From contig JALIRH010000002.1 in NCBI GenBank assembly GCA_023055505.1, positions 35,039,733 to 35,103,732 on the forward strand: a stretch of 64,000 nucleotides of DNA. Direction: 5' to 3'. Each line of letters starts with the position of its first letter. The stretch's first letter is position 1. This DNA comes from Callipepla californica brunnescens. Its lineage: Eukaryota > Chordata > Aves > Galliformes > Odontophoridae. This document shows positions 11,666 through 23,845 of this stretch, one piece after another. A program made the translations under genes and the position numbers. The notes beneath the pieces were generated by a model. The model saw nothing but the letters and a program-made list of their open reading frames with translations, did not search any database and was not told the origin of the DNA.

Positions 11666-14503
11666 CCAGCAAGACATCAAAGCTGGTTTTGAAGCCATGT
11701 GATGGAAGGGGAATTGAGAAAAGCAGGTCTGAAGGACACTGGCAGAAGGGATCGTCAAATATTGAAAGCATTGTTTTCTGCTACTTACCGGTTTCTGCCA
11801 TTTCACAGGTGACATTTTTACTCTTTCAGAGTTTTAGGTTTTTTAGTAATGAATAAAAGGGTGTCTTATTGTAGGACTAGCTGAAATAATTTGCTTTGCT
11901 CCATTGCATTTGGCTCTTAGTCTTGTCCTTCCAGTAAAAAATAATCACATCCCTAAGCAAAGCAGGACATAACACCAGTGAGATGTTTTCTCACTGTCTC
12001 CCAGCACCAGTACACCTGGAAAATGGATTGCTACACAAACAAAAGTTCTAATGAGAAGATGGGGCTGGATTCAATAACAGATTCCATGTGAGACTGAGCT
12101 ATGTGAAAGCACTTGCTTGGCTCCATTTTGTAACTGACATAAAGTTGTCCATTTTGGCATAACTGAACTCATAAGAAATCCAGACCACGCATGGGAAAGA
12201 ACAGTTCATGGCCATTAGAAAAGAACTCCCTGGTCAGAATGCAGTTTTGGACTGAAGACTTGCTGATTCAGAATTGTGGATCTTAGCATATTTAGTGAAA
12301 TACACTTTAAATTTGTACAAAGGATCAAGCAGAAAGAAAGTATGCCAAAACCTGCTGTATCCTCTGCCAGTGATTTTTAGGAGGTAAGAGGATGGTAAAC
12401 ACATGCCCTATGTGCTTCTGTTACGCCCGACCACAGAGTGAGCAAACACGCTGCATTGCTGAGTGAAGCTGCTTGGTGCTTTTATCAGAAGAAAGACCTG
12501 CCCAACCAAACAGCAGCCCTTACTCTGTGTAGTACCACCCCTGGGCAAAAAATCAAAATAGCATGCACTGCAGGCTACTTTGTGAAGACAGGCAAGACAG
12601 TGGACCTAGCCCTAACTGGATGTTGAGTCCCACTTGATCCCACCACGGTTGTGCACTACTTTTTCCCTCTCCCACCCTTGGTACAGCTCTGTTTGTCTTG
12701 TACTAAGTGAAACAAAACCCCCAGGTCATACGAGGCCCTTAGTGCTTACTGTAATGGGAATGATAATGTGCTGAGTATGAAATCTGCCTGATGACCAAAG
12801 GATAAAGCAGATAGTTCTGTTTCAGTGAAAAATACCAATTTTTCTTGTATTTCTTAACCACATATTTGTCTCCCTTCTTTTACTTTTTTTTTTTTTTTTT
12901 AAACAAACTACCATTCTAGTGGCCATTGCCTTTCTAAAAAATTTGTTTCTGCTGGATAGCATCAGGCTATGTAAAACAATGTAGCACTGTCTACAGTCCC
13001 TGCTGTATTAGTAAGTTAAGAGTTACTGTAAACAAAAAAGGCTCTCAGTAAGGAAGATGAACCAAAGATACATTTTGTATTAAGCACAAGGCAAACACTT
13101 AGCATAGGAGAACAAATCTTCTCCAGCTGGCAAACATTGCAGGAATAGTTCATTCTTTCAAAAAGATTGCATTGAGTTTGAAGTGCAAATAGTATACACG
13201 AAGTCATTGTTTCAGTCTCAGTAAGAGAGTTATTTATACACTTTGAATGAGCACTGCTTTCTCCAGAGCTTTTCTATGACTTCACAGCAACCATCCTTCA
13301 AAAGAAAAAACTCAAAAAAAGTTTTTTTTCCTGATGTCCAAGATTTAGCTTTGCTAATGGGGAGCACTAATGCTTATTTGTAGTAGACCTTAATGGCAGA
13401 TGGGGAGCATTAGGTCATGCAGTTGAATCTCTCGTATGTTATAGGCCTCAAAATTTATTCCATCTACTTTTATATGGAACCCAGTGGCTGACATTTGTCT
13501 AAAATGTGCACCTGGAATATTTGCAGTCTTGAATCTACCACTACTCTTTGTAGCTGGTTCCAGCAGAAATCAGCCTCGCTATTAAACATTTGTATTTCAC
13601 TTCTATTTGATTTTCTTTGGCGTTGATTTCCATGCTTAGGTTCCCATTGTGCTTTCCTCTGATCTCTGAAAAGCCCTTTAGTAACTGTTATTTCTTTACC
13701 ATCCAAGAATCTCGAGCCATCTGAATACTGTGTGCTTTTGGTTCATTGGTAGTCCCAAATAAAGGCAGGAGAGGGAATGCAAAGAGGGAATTTTGTCTGG
13801 AATCCAACCAAATTGTATTTCCATTGTTTTTTTACAAGCAAGAGTTGGTTCAGCTAAATGGGAACATTTTCTTGGAAGCTGCTTCTGTTTGAAGATTTGA
13901 AACATTTCAACTTTTGCAAAATGTCATTTTCAAATCCAGCCCTCCCAAAACAAAGCAAACAACCAAAACCCAGAAGGAAGTTCAGTGAAATTCATGTTAC
14001 CTTTTTACATTTTTGCAGTCTACACTTTTTTTTACTGGAAAGTTTCCAGATTAAATGTATTTATCATAATCAGCAGTTTCAAATGATAAGCAAATTGATT
14101 TATAAGTTTTTGGCATTATGGTACCAAAGTGTACCTGACACAAAGCATCTACCATTATTCTTAACCTACTGTATTTGAAATAAAATATGAAATTATAATT
14201 ACTAAGGGAAATGTTAGCTGTACTTCACTGAAAGGCTTTGCGAGGATGTCCTATATTTCGGGCTATGCAAATTTTTAAGTTGCCTATCTTTTATCTTAAA
14301 GCTAACATTAATTCAAAGAAGTTGACTGAGCAGTTCACCTTGCAAGTAAAATATACATACGTATGTGAATGTGTGAGAGTATCTGGTTCTGAGGCATCTC
14401 TGTGGAGTCTTCTTATACTCCATAATATCTATACAACAATAACCAGGCTGAAAAAGGTGAGATGAAATTGGACTATCATGTAATTCTAAACACTGATTCC
14501 CTG
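11666..14503. other. AT-rich unique DNA, nothing recognised
   Basis: No transposon, exon or RNA gene was recognised. A T-run of about 18 lies near 12882-12900. Frames at 13470-13706 (minus) and 13858-14178 (plus) show only compositionally driven residues. Confidence 0.6.
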
Positions 14504-14848
14504 TGATTCATAGACTCATTAGGTTGGAAAGGACCTACAAGATCATCTAGTCCAACCATCCTCACACCACTATCCCTACCCACCAAGCTACTAAATCAAA
14601 TCCCTTAGCACCTCATCTAAACGCTTCTTGAACAGCGCTAGGGACGGTGCCTCAACCACCTCCCTTGGCAGGCCATTCCAGTGCCTGACCACTCTCCCAG
14701 AGAAAAAAATTTTCCTCAAATCTAATCTAAATCTTCCCTGGCGCAACTTGTGGCCATTCCCTCTCGTCCTGTCATTAGTTACCTGGGAGAAGAGGCCGAC
14801 CCCCTCCTCACCACAGCCTCCCTTCAGGAAGTGGTAGAGTGCGATGAG
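14504..14848 (-). mobile_element. CR1 LINE fragment, reverse, relatively well preserved
   Basis: The left edge has a reversed CR1 tail remnant ('gattcatagactcatt'), then 'ggttggaaaggacctac', 'gatcatctagtccaacc', 'aggccattccagtgcctgac', 'gcgcaacttgtggccattcc' and 'gaagaggccgaccccctcc', ending near 'ttcaggaagtggtagag'. CpGs remain in the 'aacgc', 'ggcgc' and 'gccgac' blocks, which suggests a younger copy than the decayed fragments nearby. Confidence 0.93.
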
Positions 14849-16167
14849 TGTGATTGCTAGGACAGAATACCATTAAATACATTTTTATGTTCTAGTAGAT
14901 CTATTCCCCATGCTTCTGATGTGGTTTTTGTGTTGCACAAACTGCCATGAGTGTTCACCTTTGGCCTCCCATTCTCTGCTTTATTTAGGAGGGTGAATCT
15001 AACTTGCATCGTAGTAATATGAAAGAGCAAAATAGTCTCTAAAATATTATAACATCAGTGCCATTTTAATAGAAATGTAAAGAGCAACATTCTCATTTCT
15101 GCATGTATTATGTAAATTATAAAATTTTCAGCTCCACTGATTTGCCAGTGTGTTCTGCTGTTGGCATTACATCCAGCATTAACATCCCTTTATTTAGGAA
15201 GGTGCTAGTGATGTACTTCTTGAGAAACTCCTATTTTAACCAGCATCAGCACATTGCAATCAATACAGTCTAATTCCTTCTGTGTACTACTGAACTTAAT
15301 TGGCAATGAACAAAAGTATTGTGATCACTATTCAGTAGGGATCTTCATACACTCCACATATATTTTCTTTAGGATCAGTGAAAATGCTTCCAAGAGTTTT
15401 CTGGCTGGCAAGACATTGGGGCTTAATGAAACTTCCCAGACTTCTCATTTTTCAAGACAAAAGGGAACTGGAAAAATTAAAGGGACTTGCAGGCTTCATG
15501 GATTTTTCTGATAAATTTTAAACAAAGTACTCTCCTATCTGTGAGATAAAAGTCTCACAAATAATTTTCTAGATAGCCTTCTATCTAGAAAAGTGGCCAA
15601 GTGAAGAAACTCACTGTTCTGTTCTCAGTTTGCCATCTTCTCATGTTCAAGTGCTTGAGTTTCCATGTGGCTCATGAGAGACAGATTCCTCTCTGTCACT
15701 GTAGATGTGTAAGGTGACCAGAGAAGCTAGCTTTTCTCCCATCTCTCACTTCAAGTGAAACAGGAGGTTACCACGGAAAATTGAAGTCCCATTGAAACAG
15801 AATAGAGGAAATCCGATCTAAGAATTCTTCTCTCAATGTACAATTTTCACTTTTTCTGTAGTATTTTGTATTAAGTGGTTTTTATCTTATAAATAAACAG
15901 GAAGGTAATGAAAGGCAAACCCTGTGTCTCATTGGGAGACAGAAGAACAATGTACCCTTTCCTGAGTAGTTTCTCTTCCTCTTTTTAGTTTTGCTGATCC
16001 CCCAGATCAGGCACACTTTGCTCTGCAGTCAGATGATTGGTGCAGCACTTTAATTATCAGTCCTAGACTGTGTGGCCTTCTAAGTACAATGACAAAGACA
16101 GCAAGGTCATCACTGAAGCTGCATTTCCCACACAGCTATAGAAGAAGAGTGGTTGGGCACGACAAGG
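14849..16167. other. AT-rich unique DNA, nothing recognised
   Basis: No transposon, exon or RNA gene was recognised. A short direct echo occurs at about 15568-15590 ('ttctagatagccttctatctagaaaa'-like palindromic wording), which could form a small hairpin. Confidence 0.55.
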
Positions 16168-16748
16168 AAAAAAAGTAGTGCGGCCAGCAGGAGCAGGGAG
16201 GTGATCATCCATCTGTACTCGGCACTGGTGAGGATGCGCTTTGAGTATTATGTTCAGTTTTGGACCCCTCACTGCAAGAAAGACATTGAAGCTCCAGTGT
16301 GTGTTTAGAGATGGGTGATGAAGCTGGTGAGGAGCACAAGTCTGATGGAGAGCAGCTGAGGGAACAGGGGCTGTTTAGTCTGTAGAAGAGGAGGCTCAGG
16401 TGAGATATTATCACTCTCTACAACTCCCTCAAAGGAAGTTGTAGCAAGGTGAGGGTTAGCTCTTCTCCCAGGTGAAAGTGACAGGATGAAAAGCAATAGC
16501 CTTAATTTGCACCAGGGGAGGTTCAGGTTAGATGTTAGGAAAAACTTATTCTCAGAAAGCATGGTTAGGTATTGGAACTGGCTGTTCAGGCGAGTGGTGG
16601 AGTACTATTGAACACTAGAGGTGTTCAATAAATGGGTAAATGGCACTGAGGGACATGGTTAGTGTGCATGGTGGTAGTGGGTTAATGGTTGGACTAGGCA
16701 TTCTTCTTAGTGGTCTTTTCCAACCTTAATGGTTCTATGATTCTATGA
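16168..16748 (+). mobile_element. CR1 LINE 3' region, forward, with tail
   Basis: Forward CR1 reading 'ggccagcaggagcaggga', 'gaggctcaggtgagatatt', 'accaggggaggttcaggtt', 'gttaggaaaaacttattctc', 'gagggacatggttagtg', 'ggttggactaggcattc' and 'ccaaccttaatggttc'. It ends in two copies of the 8-bp tail unit (ttctatga) at 16733-16748. It covers the ORF2 C-terminal coding part and the 3' UTR, and is broken by many indels and substitutions. Confidence 0.93.
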
Positions 16749-17199
16749 AGTCTTCAGTGGACCACATATGCCCTAGCATGCTGCTTCCGTTGGGACAGAG
16801 GCAGTTTTCCTCAGAGACATGGCAGAAATCTGTGTACCTTTAAGATCTGAGAAAATATAACTGTTTTTCTTTGCTAACCAGTAAGATTTTTTCTTACTGC
16901 ATTCAGTGACACTATTAAGGGAGCATCAATTGATAATTTACTATAACAGATTCTTTGGAAAAGACAGAAGGAAATCAATAAGCATATCTCCAGTGTATTG
17001 ATTAGCAGATGAGCATCCCTAGTATCAGCAATATAATGTAATTTAAGCGAAGGAGAGGGAATTGAAATGGATTGGTATCATTAGTTAAGCTGGATAGCAT
17101 GATGTAAGAATCAAAATGAATTTCGAGCTCTACTTTTGAAGTTGAAATAAATTGGAATTAATAAATAGTTCTTAAGCAGCCCAGGTCAAATGGCTTCTG
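16749..17199. other. Unique DNA, nothing recognised
   Basis: Ordinary AT-rich DNA between a CR1 and a GC-richer patch. No feature was seen. Confidence 0.55.
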
Positions 17200-17640
17200 T
17201 TTCCTCCCTCCTTCCTCGATGCTGAGGGTCAACATCTGTGTGTGTGCGTGAAGGTGGACTCCAGCAAGAGGGCCATGCTGATCACACTGAACATGCTGTG
17301 CTGTCTGTGGGTGACATCTGGGGAAGTGGCAGCCTGCATGCTCACCTTCAGAGCTGGAGGGAAGCAGAGGAGTCTACCTGAAGTGCCTATTGGCCCAGCT
17401 GGAACCCCTTAACCAGGGAGTTGGCTGGCAAGCTGATGGAGATGGAGGTGGGAAGAGTGCTGTGTCAAACACCTCAACCTGAATGGGTTCCCCTCTGCTG
17501 GCTTCCCTGCTGTGAGAATCTTCCACTCACCCTGGTGAACAAACCCATGAGGTTCCATTTCCAAAGAGAAAAACTGAAACTTTCCGCTCTGGGGTTTTCC
17601 CTGTGAAATTATGACAACCTAATAAACAGAGCTCTGATGA
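17200..17640 (+). other. GC-richer unclassified patch ending in AATAAA
   Basis: This segment is clearly richer in GC than the flanks. It carries a frame at 17421-17606 (plus, 61 codons from ATG) and a canonical AATAAA about 15 bases past its stop (near 17620). It could be the 3' end of an unrecognised transcript, a retroviral LTR or gag-pol remnant, or a decayed repeat. The frame has no recognisable domain. No poly-A tail, terminal repeats or target duplication were found. Confidence 0.25.
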
Positions 17641-20600
17641 AATATGGTCTACATCTGTAGTCATTTTATAGCTGACCAAATGTGAAGCCTGGAGTTTGTA
17701 TTTGCTAGAGCTAAGATAATAACAGGCTTGAGAACTCCCAGTGGTTGTTTGCTTTGATTTGCAGAATGTTTGTTACACCACATTACAATCAGAAATTGGT
17801 ATATCCGCTGGTAAAAACCTCATGAGTTACAAAAACAAGGCTTTTGCCAACGTTGTGTTATATTAAAAAAAGGGAAAAAAAAGCAACAAACTGATTTTTT
17901 TAATGAGACAGTGAGTTTCTTTTTGGTCTCTCCTAGGACTCAGTCAAAAAATAATAATTTTTAGGCAATAAACTACAATATCATTTTCAAATTGTTATCT
18001 CTGATTCAGATCTGACTCTATAATCTTAGGTAGGTACTTTGTCTTATGGCAACTGCTTTTAAATTAATGTGTTCCACATTTCCCACCTGAACTTTACTGA
18101 CACCTGTCAAAAAAAAAATCCCTTTTTCTGAAATGATATTTAGAAGCAACATCTTACATGCAGTTTGTACAACACCATAGAGCTGCAATGTGCTCACAGA
18201 TGAATTGTCTCATTTAAATGTGGCTACACACCACTAACCAGAAGCAGTACTGACATTTTTAATTTAATGTGTGATTGCTAGTATGCTTGTACACATTAAC
18301 CTCTGGTGGTTAATTAATTTACTGCTGGATTCAAAGAAGCTAGTGACAGAAGCTTATTGGTGAAGTGAAAAAAGTGAAAGGGAATCAAATGACAGACATA
18401 GGATGGGAAATTGAAAAGAATGAAGATAATGCAGCAATCTGCTGAGCATCTGAAATGTTTATATACAGAGGTGTGGGACACAAACTGGAAAGAGAAGTCA
18501 AAGCTAAGCTTAGATATTAAATGACGTCCAAAATTTGATGGAGCAAATGACAGCAAGGGAGGCATCAGCTTATTTTTGAGGGAACACACAGCACATCTTG
18601 TATCACTTCTGAAGTACATACATGCTGTTAGGAAAAGGTAAAAGGGAGATTTGTTTAATGAAATAATGAAGAACATAAAGGAGGTGATTCCATCACATAG
18701 GCTGCTCAGACAAGATGCCATTGGGAGCATGAGGCAATTGCAGCAGCTGGGAGAGGCAGTGCTGCAGAGCTGGGCAATGGGAGATTTTACTGCCCACCTA
18801 TCCATCTGTCCAAAAAGCAGCACTAGCCCATCTGGGAACACGTCCACTCCAATTTATTCTGAGTAAGATTTGGAAGCTGCTAGCAGCCCTGCCATTTTAA
18901 ATTCTCTTCTGTCCAGTAAAGAGGAGCTGGCTGGAAAATGGATGGTGAAATGTAGGTAGAAACAGCCACAACAGGAACTGATTGGTATGAGAAAGAACTA
19001 TGAAAATAGAAGAATAAGGACCAGGGAGTCCAACAAAGTAGTTAGAGCCTCTGAAATAACACTGGTTGGCCACCCTTATTCTATTCGATTAAAAGGAGCC
19101 GCAGAAACAAATGATAAATAAAAAGCAATATACTGCCATACAAAGTGGTGAGGAAAGTTATTACCCTAAGGAAAAAAAAAAAAAAAGCACATTAAATGTC
19201 AAAAGAAGGGTGAAAACAAAGGTATCCAATAAAGAATGACTGCAAAACAAACAAACAAACAAAAAAAAACCACAACAGTAAATAGAAAACAATAACAACA
19301 ACAACAAATAAAACCCAATCAAGCCAGAAAAACTCTCTCTCTCTCTCTTATTTTTTCTTTTTTTTTTTTCTTAATACAATTTCTAATCCATGAGTGGCAA
19401 CAAGGCAGTAATAAAGGTTTCGAGGAAATTCAGCAACTAGAAAAGGAAGACAGAGAAAGGTCTCTAAGAAAATCCACTTCAGGAAAAAGTGCAGAAGTCA
19501 TACAGTAAAAAACAAAGTATTTTGTGCCTGCTTTCTTTCAGGCTGCAGGGAAGAGATTAGTCTTCACCAGACACTGAAACAAAGTAAATAGGGAAATGGG
19601 GCAACACAGACCAGAACAGAGTGAAGACTAAATTTAAAAATATTTAAACCATACATTTGTATCTGAGCCAGCAGTGTCTGACAAAACCCATGTCCAGGGT
19701 ACTTAAGGAACAAAGCAACTAGACAGGATCTGAGATCCCCCACAAACCAAGGAGAGCAGAAGAGATGTGAGGGGGCTGGGGAAGAGCAAGAAGTGTCTGT
19801 TTTCAAAAACAGGAGAGAAAGGGGATGGGAACAACAGACTCCTTGGCCTCATTTTGATGCTCAGGAGAAGTGTTCTGAAAAAATAGCAGTATGATTGATA
19901 CCCATAAAGTAGTAAGGCCCAACATACATACAAGATGAGGTTATCAATAGTTCACTTCAAACTGAGGACATGTCACACGGAGTGTTGCAGGAGGTCTTCA
20001 TTGATAAAACCATTTTCTTTTCAAGAACTGGCATCTCTAGCAGAGAACAACTATCTGAACTTTCTGAGCAAAAGCAAGCTCAGGAATATTTCCAAAATCA
20101 GAATTCAGCTCCTTCTTGGAGAACCCAGAGATAAGCTGTCTGAAATTTATCAGATGATATTTGATGAAGATAGATAGGGCACGTTCTGCTTAGTGAGTAG
20201 AAAGCAAATGCAAAAATATAAAAGGGGAAATGACTGTCTGGGAATAACCTAGCAGGAAGATATTACCTGGGAGTCTTGCATGATCATGATACAGAGCTCA
20301 TGCCAAGACCTTGCTAATACCTTGCTAATATTTTTATCACTTTGCATACATATAAGAATGAGGGTGAATATCTGGATGAAGACAGTAGCACTTTGAAGAA
20401 ACAGAATTTTCCATGCCACACAGACATGGAGAAATGTAACTGTGCTTCGCTGGAGAGACCTCTCAAGGGTATCAAGAAACTCATCTCAGCTGGGCATAGC
20501 AGCTTCTTCAACTATTAGTAAATCAACTCAGTAAGTGCAGATAATCTTTTCTGTAACAGATCAAGAAGGTGAATTTAAACCACTGCCCTGGAAACATTTT

Positions 20601-21598
20601 CTGAAAGTGCTGAAGGGCTTAACTCATCAGTTTCAGCGAAGAAACCATTTATATCCTGCAGTATGGTTGCTGTTTCACAGCCTGGAATGACACTACTGAA
20701 TCTGAACGGATAGACATGCTGTGCAATGACAAACAGGAGATAGTACCCACACTGCAGCTTACCTTAGGATGAAGAACTCATTTGCTTAGCTGAGTACACA
20801 TTTCCTGAGATTCACTATAAGGGCATGTGCAGGAAAAGAAAAATCTTAGTGCAAAAATCTCGGTGTAAGATTCTTACTGGCACCAGGGAAAAAATGCTGT
20901 GCTCTCTGCCATGGAAACCTAAGATGAGCTGTAGAGTCTTCGCCATATTTAGTCACCTCTGGCCATGAAATGTGCAACAAATCAGAGAATATATTGGAGA
21001 TGAACAAGAATGAAAAGCAGACTAGAGGAATGATGTTTTGAGGAAAAAAAGGAGCATAGATTAGGGATGTTTCAGAAAATAATTACATTATTTTCTTTCA
21101 ATGTATGGAAATGCTTTAAAAACTGCAATGACTATCAGTTGTATGTTCTGGAAGTAAAGGAAAGGACTTAATTTTGCAGCAAAGCTGACTGAAATTTATA
21201 TTAGAGTAAGGTCAGCAAAGCAGTAGGACAGTGTCTCATGGCAGCTGCCTGAAGAGCAAACGATGCAGAGGGCCTTGCCCTCATTAATCAGCTTTCTTCT
21301 CCCCCACAAATGAGCCTGTGCTGTTACTCAGCTCAGTGCCAACATATACAATGTGACTGAAAGGCTCTAAATATTTATCTGTCCATTCAGCCCATATTTC
21401 AGCAGGACTTGTTGCAGAGGGAAAGGAAGAAAAAGAAGGCTAAAGCATCTGGTGTTTTCAAATTCAATGAGAAGAAGGGGAAAGAAGAGAGTGCAGGCTG
21501 GTAGTAAGCAGTCATTAGTGATACACAGACTTTTTTTTCTCAGTTGGTCACAGGATCTCCATCATTTACTCTTTCCCTTTCACTTTGTGTTTTACCTG
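17641..21598. other. Unclassified DNA with low-complexity cluster
   Basis: No gene was recognised. The purine-rich plus strand gives a 177-codon minus-strand frame (18314-18847) dominated by F, S, L and C, as expected from composition. A decayed ancient LINE is possible around 19680-20170 ('gtccagggtacttaagg' and similar), but this is too weak to call. A tandem 11-bp pair (ccttgctaata twice) sits at about 20309-20330. Confidence 0.45.
19169..19372. repeat. Cluster of simple repeats: A-run, (AAAC)n, (AAC)n, (CT)n, T-run
   Basis: In order: an A-run near 19171-19186; (AAAC)n at about 19243-19270; (AAC)n at about 19288-19306; (CT)n of eight units at about 19333-19348; and T-rich DNA to 19372. 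A-rich DNA is followed by pyrimidine-rich DNA on the same strand, so parts of the two could pair as a weak hairpin. Confidence 0.85.
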
Positions 21599-22062
21599 AT
21601 TCACAGAATAGCTCCAAGTAGTTCAGTTGGAAGGGGCCTACAAAGGTCATTGAGTCCACCTGCCTGACCTGCTCAGGGCTAAAAAAGTTTAAGTATGTTG
21701 TGGAAGGCAGTGTCCAAATGACTCTTGAACAATGACAGATGTGGAGCATCAACCACCTCTCTAGGAAGCCTGTTCCTGTGTCTGTCCATCTTCACATTAA
21801 ATAAATGTTTCATTGTCAGAGTCTCCTGGCAGATTCCCATATATTTTGCCTCCTCAGGATGCTCCAGAAAGCAATGAGTTCGCTTTTCAGTCTCCTCTTC
21901 TCCAGCCTAGGACAGCTCAACGTCCTCAGCCCCTCCTCACACAATATACCCTCTAGCCCTTTTACTAGCTGTGCTGCCTTCCTCTGGGACTTTTTAAGGA
22001 CATTAACAACATTTTTATATCCTGGAGCCCAGAACTACACACTGAGATTCTAACAACACAAC
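21599..22062 (-). mobile_element. CR1 LINE fragment, reverse, older subtype
   Basis: The left edge carries 'cacagaatagctccaag', 'cagttggaaggggcctac' and 'ggtcattgagtccacc', the 3' end of an older CR1 subtype in reverse. It is followed by 'atcaaccacctctctagg', 'tctccagcctaggacagctc', 'cctcagcccctcctcac' and 'ctggagcccagaactac'. Its internal spacing differs from the copies near 14.5 and 37 kb, which points to a different CR1 subfamily. It is followed by pyrimidine-rich DNA. Confidence 0.85.
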
Positions 22063-23439
22063 CAATGAAACTCTCAATGTAGGAGTTTTTTTTCTTTCTT
22101 TCTTTTTGTTTTTTTTTACTTCTTTTACCTTTTCCCTTTCTCTATCTCTCTTCCACTCCCTTATATCTCTTCACTAACCACTTTATCCTTTTGAGCTTCC
22201 CTGACAAAAACTCCATCATTGCAAGTCTTATTTTGACTATTCAGTTGAGGTGGGTTTTCTGTCCTGAAGCTGGGCTCTGCACACATTCTCACTGCAAAGC
22301 TCACCTGACAAGGAAAACATGGACATCTCTGAACTGTTCAGCTCTATGAAAGACCAGACTAAGTCGAGGAGAATCATGAAGTGGAAAGGGAGAACTGGGG
22401 AAAAAGTTCCTTTATGTGGAATATGCCTGACTCAAGCAGGAAACCTGGCTGACCTAAGAAAAAGAAAGATCAAACCTCCCAGCATCTGTTCAAAATCATC
22501 TAAGGGCCAGCAATCAAGAGGTGCTAAGATCCAACACACATCCTTCATTGCTTTTCAGCAAGGACACCCCCCAGATTTTCTGAGGGGCACCCTTGGCACC
22601 ATGTCTTCCCACAGTCACTAATGGGATCACCTGCCCTAAGTCTGATGAATGCATTGATATTTTAGGAATTTTGGCCTGAAGGAGAAACTGAAAGAGAAAA
22701 AAAATAATCATTTGAGGAGTGGTGTGAACTCTGACAGAACCCATGCAGAAAGGAAGATGAGGAGTAGTCACTTTTAGCAATAAAATAAATCAGAGAAGCT
22801 ATACAGAAATTTTCAAATGGTCAGGTAAAAATGCTGGTGGTGTAACCTTTTAGGCCACCATACTGTTTTGATCATTAACAACCATTCTGTCAAAGCAGAT
22901 AATTTCTGCTTCTGAAAGATGACTAGAATACTCTGTGACAAACATTTATGCAGGCAAGGCTTCAATTTCAATCTTAAATAGTTCCGTTTTCAAAATAGCA
23001 TGTAATTTCACAAAGTGTCTGGACACAGGCAGTTCAGCTGATTGGATGGCTGCAGCATGAAACTGCAGCCCACAGACTAACTCAAACATTTTGATATAGC
23101 CAGAGAAAACCTTAGATGGGACTAAAAAGAAAAAAGAAACCTTTTACTGCATGATGGCCTCCCTATACCAGTTAACAAGGCTGAGCGTCCTTTTCAGCAA
23201 CAGAATCTATGTCCTAAAGGAGGAGAGAGAAGGAATAGTTTCACTTTATGCCTTAAAATGCATAGTCTGAGGTGATCTCTGCTTGCTGACCATCGATGGT
23301 TTCTGTTCTCCCAAATTTACAGGTGCACAAGCAAGTATCAGAAAAAGGAAGCAAGACACGGCCACAAAGAAAATCCCTTAGATTTAAGAATAGTTCAAAA
23401 ATCCTCAGTGGCTGAAAATATTTCAGACATTTAGTGGTG
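22063..23439. other. Unique DNA with a pyrimidine-rich tract at its start
   Basis: A T/C-rich tract (about 22084-22165, with TTTC repeats and 'tctctatctctcttcc') follows the CR1. The rest is ordinary DNA. A 100-codon plus frame at 22319-22621 has no domain resemblance, and no splice or promoter evidence was seen. Confidence 0.55.
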
Positions 23440-23845
23440 AAAGAATGGTGAACGGTTGAGTGGGCAGGGTGTGTGAGGAGTGGCTGAGGTTCAGAGCAGA
23501 GGAGCTGAGGGGAGGCCTGATGGCGGCTGCAGCTCTCACTGGGAGTGGAGGGGCAGCGCTGAGCTCTGTTCTGTGTGACAGCGACAGGGCCCGAGGGAAC
23601 GGCATGGAGCTGTGTCAGGGGAGGGGCAGCTGGGGGTTAGGGACAGGCACTGCACCACAGGGCGGTGGGCATGGAACAGGATGCCCAGGGCAGTTGTCAC
23701 AGCATTGAGCTGATGGGAGTTCAGGGGGTGTCTGGTCAACGCTCTCACACTTAGACTTTGAATTGTGGGTGGTTCTATAAGAAGCCAGGAGTTGAACTCA
23801 TGTGATGCTGTGGGACATTTTCAACTCTGGATATTCTATGTTTTT
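23440..23845 (+). mobile_element. CR1 LINE 3' region, forward, CpG-rich subtype
   Basis: The order 'ggagctgaggggaggcc', 'tggcggctgcagctctcac', 'gacagcgacagggcccgag', 'ggaacggcatggagctgtg', 'ggaacaggatgcccaggg' and 'agttgaactcatgtgatg', ending at 'caactctggatattctatg', follows a CpG-rich CR1 subfamily to its 3' tail. The tail is one unit followed by a T-run (about 23840-23856). Several CpGs are retained. The GC content is that of the repeat, so this is not a CpG-island promoter. Confidence 0.85.

Noticed and set aside
18314..18847. 177-codon minus-strand frame with many cysteines
   Set aside because: Its residues (F, S, L, C) follow from purine-rich plus-strand DNA. No domain, splice signal or conserved spacing of cysteines was seen.
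23440..23845. GC- and CpG-rich block as a possible promoter CpG island
   Set aside because: The sequence follows a CpG-rich CR1 subfamily through to its tail, so the composition comes from the repeat.
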